Shown here piece after piece: positions 57,640 through 64,000 of a stretch of DNA of 64,000 bases. This DNA is from Oreohelix idahoensis. Its lineage: Eukaryota; Mollusca; Gastropoda; Stylommatophora; Oreohelicidae. The notes beneath the pieces are model-generated. The model was not told the DNA's origin and searched no databases. It saw only the letters and a program-made list of their open reading frames with translations. The translations under genes and the position numbers were made by a program. Position 1 is the first letter of the stretch, and each line of letters starts with the position of its first letter. The stretch lies in NCBI GenBank assembly GCA_024509875.1, contig JAMPIV010012432.1:62001-126000 (forward strand). The letters run 5' to 3'.

Positions 57640-58070
57640 TTCAAATGTAGTGATCTATCCTATTCATTGCATTGAGATGTCGATGACAACTGAGTATTTC
57701 CTCACAGACATAAAGTGCCATCAATTCAAATGTAGTCATCTATCCTATTCATTGCATTGAGATGTCGATGACAACTGAGTATTTCCTCACAGACATAAAG
57801 TGCCATCAATTCAAATGTAGTCATCTATCCTATTCATTGCATTGAGATGTCGATGACAACTGAGTATTTCCTCATAGACATAAATAAAGTGCCATCAATT
57901 CAAATGCAGTCATCTATCCTATTCATTGCATTGAGATGTCGATGACAACTGAGTATTTCCTCATAGACATAAATAAAGTGCCATCAACTCAAATGTAGTG
58001 ATCTATCCTATTCATTGCATTGAGATGTCGATGACAACTGAGTATTTCCTCAAAGACATAAAGTGAAGCC
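57640..58070. repeat. 85-95 bp tandem repeat, 5 copies
   Basis: Each unit contains tcaaatgtagtcatctatcc, gagatgtcgatgacaactga and gtatttcctca. Two units carry an extra aaataaagtgcc-type insertion near 57880 and 57970, which lengthens them. Confidence 0.92.
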
Positions 58071-58490
58071 ACAATTAAACTTTGTGAAATTTATTTACTA
58101 GATGTAAAAATGATCTCACCGCAGAATTCTGCCAAACAGATATCTCCTATCTCACAACCCCATACATGCCAACCCTCAGAGATGAAAAGCCTGTTTTTTA
58201 AAAAAAAGTATAAAAAAGCCTGATAAAACACGAACCAAAAGAATTAATTCATGTACAAACATTTTCCACTACAGTAAGATGCGTTATAATTGAGACATGC
58301 GACCTATCAGAATGGGCTTCATTATAATTGAGACAAATGCCGTTGGCTTTTTTTTAAAAGCAGATCTTCACTTGTTTTAAAACCCAACCAACAAGTGCCT
58401 GAGTTTTTAACGCTTCCAAACGCAAACACTCGTATCCTCGTAGTTGTTAATTTTTTACTCATGTGATCTGTCATTTCACTGAATTATATA
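58071..58490. other. Unassigned spacer
   Basis: No supported feature. A near-duplicate ttataattgagaca motif occurs near 58286 and 58324. Confidence 0.35.

Positions 58491-60215
<1,725 letters not shown>

Positions 60216-60248
<33 letters not shown>
60216..60248. repeat. TA/TG dinucleotide tract
   Basis: TA repeats followed by TG repeats between two LINE fragments. Confidence 0.9.
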
Positions 60249-60650
60249 CAGAAACATGGACGATGAATAAGCATTTGGAAGAAAGAATTGAGGCTCTTGA
60301 AATGTGGATATATAGAAGAATGGGGCGTATCTCATGGAAAGAGAAGAAAACAAATAAGGAGGTCCTAGAAAATCTAGGTATGAAAAGAGAACTAATGAGG
60401 GAGATCAAAGTTCGGCATCTAAAATACTTTGGCCACATAAAAAGGCATAACACCTTGCAGACGACCATAATAGAAGGAAGAGTTGAAGGCAAACGAGCAA
60501 GGGGAAGACAGCGCTATAAGTGGGAAGATAACATCAAGAGATGGACAGGAAAGAGTCTATCAGTGCACCACCAAGACAAGAGACAGAAGACGGTGGAGAT
60601 CCACTACAGACAAACTTCATTGTGGAGATGGCAGCTGATGATGATGATGA

Positions 60651-60652
<2 letters not shown>
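60249..60652 (+). pseudogene. RTE-like LINE C-terminus
   Basis: The frame reads [20 protein letters not shown], then [20 protein letters not shown], then [14 protein letters not shown] and [19 protein letters not shown]. This closely parallels the LINE at 13705-14437 (CYRRMLRIPWTEKKTNREVL, KLKFFGHIKRH). A frameshift near 60565 moves the last residues ([17 protein letters not shown]) into another frame. The tail is a gatgatgatgat repeat passing into TA repeats. It is 5'-truncated, with no RT catalytic box. Confidence 0.8.

Positions 60653-60698
<46 letters not shown>
60653..60698. repeat. (TA)n microsatellite
   Basis: About 23 TA units following the LINE tail. Confidence 0.97.
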
Positions 60699-60700
<2 letters not shown>

Positions 60701-60966
60701 AGTTAAATATAGCATACATCACTATCATACCTAACACAAACTCTGACCAAACACTACTTCAAAAACTATAAACGTATAAAATACCATTTTAATAAATAAT
60801 CTAACCAACAAACTCAAACCATTCATGGCGATCCTCATTCACAAAGACTATCACTGTAGCGTCTTACACAGAGACATCCATCAGCACACACATTTTATAA
60901 GAGATATAATTAACTACACACACTAGAAGGGTTGCTAGTCGTCAGTTCTTTCCCTTGACCAAAGAA

Positions 60967-61057
60967 AACTTTTGATAGAATATCACACTCATACCTTCAC
61001 AAAACGTTTGATAGAATGTCACACTCATACCTTCACAAAACGTTTGTTAGAATATCC
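60967..61057. repeat. 36-bp tandem repeat, 2.5 copies
   Basis: Unit aaaacgtttgatagaatatc followed by acactcataccttcac. Confidence 0.92.
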
Positions 61058-61109
61058 CACTCATACTATGACGGTATTGCCTCCCCTGCTTTGCAGTAGT
61101 GGTCCAACA

Positions 61110-61375
61110 GTGGCCAAAATTCAAGAGTATGTAATAAGGGCTTCAAAGGTATCTACCTTCGCACAAGATTACTCTTACAGAGATGTAGATAGAAGGGTAA
61201 TGACACTGTCACCGGGTGACCTACTACTATGACTATAGCATAATTCGTGCTAATTGTTAGGAAGAATAGTCACAAGGTTTTATGGAAATAGATTTAAGAT
61301 AGGCGAGTATCAGATTGAATCTAGAATTAAGAAAATCGGAATAGCCGAAATACTTCCATCGGGAGACCTATAAAA
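61110..61375 (+). pseudogene. Decayed coding-like sequence, unidentified
   Basis: One frame stays protein-like over about 85 codons with three stops clustered in the middle. It reads TVAKIQEYVIRASKVSTF, then SYRDVDRRVMTLSPGDLLL, then (after the stops) LLGRIVTRFYGNRFKIGEYQ and IESRIKKIGIAEILPSGDL. The residue mix and continuity suggest a former gene. No family is recognised. Further decayed text in other frames may extend to about 61800. Confidence 0.35.
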
Positions 61376-62660
61376 TAAATAGGGTAATATTAAGCCGCCC
61401 AACCAAAAGGCTGGAAAAGCCGCACTATTTTAAGGAGAGGGCAAACTTCGGGGTGATAAGGCGGTTGTTCTAAAAAATGCCGGTGTGTACAGACGTACAA
61501 CCGTAGATCTTGAAGTTTTCAAGACATCGACTCGATAAAGATAATGTTACTTAAATGTGTGGGAAATTCTTTGAGGCTGTAAGTAGAACTTCAAGTGACT
61601 TATTTAATAGTGCAGAGATGTACAGAAGTTATAAAAGGCCATAAGATTCAGAGCTCAAAACACGGTGTTAGTATTTTGGCCCGCTCACAACACGCAGTCA
61701 CGATAAATGAAGGCTCACCGCACTAGTGACAAGGTCGCAGTACTTTCACGTGCCGGGCGATTCATAGTATCAGATTTACAACCCCAGGAGTCAACTGAAT
61801 AACTTAATCATTCGTTCAGGATGATTGGAGATTTGTGAATGTTAATATGAAAGATGACATTGTGAATATTGTTATGGAAAAGGCATTTTTTAAGTTTGCA
61901 CGCACAAGTAGATATAGCAAGGAGAAGGTAACCAAATGTATACATTTGACTTTGTTTACTATGCATTGGTAGAATTACCTAAATAAAATGATCGTTTTGA
62001 ATCTGGAGAGTTTGCCCTATTATCTCTCGTTGCTGAAGTCTTACAGTAAAGATATATGAAGAAACACATGCAAATAATTGTCACGCCACATATAACAACA
62101 CAGAGGAAGTTTGGAACGGACTAGGTTACAGATATCAACAAGAATAAAGACCTCTGGCAGTATACCAGTATTCCTGACTTGGATGATATAACAAACATCT
62201 ACACTATACTAATCACTTCCCCACGGCCACAACACTTCTATTACTAATGGAGTCTTCACAAGATATTCAGATACGCGAAAACAATGCTGTTTTGGCTGAG
62301 CACGTTAGTTCTAGAATCTGCTGACAACTTTTGTGAAGGAATTAAGCCCTTATTAATTTCAGCTCGTTCAAGCCCCCACCCCTGATTTACTCAGTGGAAT
62401 TCTTACTATTCTGGTAAAGCTCTATTTAGAGTGTGTGTAGTAAATTGACTGAGACAAACATGCAGTAACTTTAAAATAATTAAATCGAAGTTTAATTTGT
62501 ATAATTACAAATTACAAAATTTAATAATCAATTAAGTTTTATCAGTTTGAAAATAATGTGAATAGTTTAGAAGAAATGTTGTCTCATTGATTTATATTAG
62601 AGATGATGGGGAAAAGTTCACTTTGGGAGCGTATAATTTTCACTTAGCTGCCAATAGTAG
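61376..62660. other. Unassigned AT-rich sequence
   Basis: No gene or repeat could be supported. The part up to about 61800 may belong to the decayed coding-like sequence. Confidence 0.35.
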
Positions 62661-62905
62661 TTTGTGCTCCCGCTGATGGGCTCAGTGTACACTGCTCTCA
62701 CTCGTCGCTGGTCAAGATTAAAGGCAAAGCACGTTCTTAGAACATCAAGGAGTAACAGCCAGGTCCTGTGTCTGTCTATAAAACCCTGTTATGATGACGT
62801 CTCGCACAACGTCGGTCCACTTCTACCTTTACTTGGTTCCAGAGCTAGCACTTGCTGCTGGTACCACCAATAAATATGGTAAAGAATAGAAACGAAAAGC
62901 ACTTC

Positions 62906-63008
62906 TTGAATCGGCCTCTCACGTGCGTCTGGGGTGTCGTTAATTTAATAAGTTCCCTCTCTGACTTCGTGTGTGGTCCTTCAGTTTCCTCAGTCCCGAT
63001 TTCCTTGT
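62906..63008. repeat. Dispersed direct repeat, copy 1
   Basis: About 103 bp containing ttgaatcggcctct, gcgtctggggtgtcgttaat and tctgacttcgtgtgtggtcc. It recurs at 63778-63882 in the same orientation with a few substitutions. Confidence 0.85.
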
Positions 63009-63139
63009 TTAAGAATAGAATCAAAAAACGCTTCTAAGTATTGCGTTTTCTAACCCATGGTTTTGGGTCCCTATCTTCCCATTCCAACATCCCATTTATC
63101 TCAGAATTTACTCTCAATGAGAATTAAATTTAATCCCAC

Positions 63140-63450
63140 TGGATAAACTTTCTTTACATTTAAATGGAGTAGCTTTGGCTTTACATTGCATTTAAATGAA
63201 AAGGTTAATAATACAGATGGAATATGTTTACATTTACGTCTCCACTGATTGAAAAGTGTTTACATTATACATTGAATATGTTTTCATCTATGTTTACACT
63301 GATTTGAAAAGTTTGAAACTTCCATTAATTTAAAATGCATATTTTTACATAGACATTTACACTGGTTTAAAGCTTGAAAACTTACATTAACTTTAAAGTG
63401 AATATGTTTATATGGAAATTTACACTGCTTTGAACTGTAAGAATTTATAC
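63140..63450. repeat. Degenerate AT-rich tandem repeat
   Basis: Poorly conserved units of about 60 bp built on tttacactgatttgaaaagt, cattaatttaaaatg and atatgttta. Confidence 0.55.
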
Positions 63451-63777
63451 TTAAAATGTGCATCATTTCTTTCATCTTTCACTTCCTCCTTCGTGTGGAA
63501 ATTGGGACTACTTTCTGCTTTTAGTTCTAATTACGAAACTAGCACTAAAGCAATCACCAGCCCGTGCAGTGGTGGTTCATGAATCATCATTCTATACGCT
63601 GCGGTTGCCAGCCTCAAATAAATCTGACATCCTCGAGCGATTTTCACATAATAAAAATTGCATGGCAATATGCATATATATGTTAGTTCACATGTTAGTA
63701 ATGAAATATAGAATGTAAAATGTCAACTTACATTAATCCTGGCTCACAGACCTTTTGCTCAGATGAATAAAAGCGAC

Positions 63778-63882
63778 TTGAATCGGCCTCTTAAACGCGT
63801 CTGGGGTGTCGTTAATTTAATAAGTTCCCTCTCTGACTTCGTGTGTGGTCCTTCAGTTTGCTCAGTCCCAGTTTCCTTATTT
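63778..63882. repeat. Dispersed direct repeat, copy 2
   Basis: Second copy of the repeat at 62906-63008, about 872 bp further on. It contains gcgtctggggtgtcgttaat and reads ctcagtcccagtttcctt at its end. Confidence 0.85.
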
Positions 63883-64000
63883 AATATGAAAAAGATTTCC
63901 TGGGCTATGAAATTCCGTCCAAAATTCTCCAATAAAAGGTGTCAGTATGTTAAGAAGGAATTCTGAATTCTAGGCTTCATTCTAGCAAGGTCTATTATCT

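Overview
This is eukaryotic, AT-rich animal DNA, almost certainly a repeat-rich intergenic block from an invertebrate genome. No operons, rRNA or tRNA genes are visible. Nearly all recognisable coding sequence belongs to transposable elements: Ty3/Gypsy LTR elements, a Penelope-like array, RTE-like and R2-like LINEs, mariner and piggyBac. Minisatellites and TA microsatellites fill much of the rest. The mixture suits a marine invertebrate (perhaps a mollusc), but the species cannot be fixed from this sequence. The only candidate host coding sequence is a small two-exon reading frame at 52051-52689.

Left flank (1-12717). A LINE 3' end, a 40-41 bp minisatellite with higher-order structure and a 31-bp minisatellite come first. 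Next is an RLE-type (R2-like) LINE split by a 1.67-kb inverted-repeat element, then a TA tract, a small MITE-like element, a solo LTR with a perfect 5-bp target duplication, and a decayed RTE-type LINE. The flank ends in a 26-bp minisatellite that appears to have grown inside a LINE copy.

Core (12718-50281). One nest of transposons fills this part. Element B is a plus-strand Ty3/Gypsy element with 755-bp LTRs and domain order gag, protease, integrase, RT, RNase H. Integrase before RT is the Gmr1-like arrangement. B landed inside the 26-bp minisatellite, which resumes at 50282. Element A is a second Gmr1-like element, on the minus strand with 2.1-kb LTRs, and it interrupts the integrase zinc finger of B at 17348-34967. 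Element A carries a LINE in its left LTR (18497-19583). It also carries Element C (22979-31140), an LTR element that seems to encode only a coiled-coil Gag. A second break in B, between the integrase C-terminus and the RT, holds a minus-strand tandem array of a Penelope-like element (36033-47062). This array has three near-identical 3.5-kb units plus a 527-bp partial unit, flanked by a 13-bp target duplication. The reading frame of B continues across both insertions.

Right flank (50282-64000). This has the rest of the minisatellite and its LINE host, the two-exon candidate gene, a decayed piggyBac transposase, a LINE 3' fragment and two tandem-repeat blocks. A structurally complete mariner follows; its transposase has lost the first catalytic aspartate and has a stop at codon 2. 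LINE 3' ends next to TA repeats, an unidentified decayed coding-like stretch and low-complexity AT-rich sequence complete the window.

By-eye divergence agrees with the nesting. The LTRs of B differ by about 5%, those of A and C by about 1-2% plus indels, and the Penelope units by only a few substitutions. All domain calls come from motif recognition without database searches.
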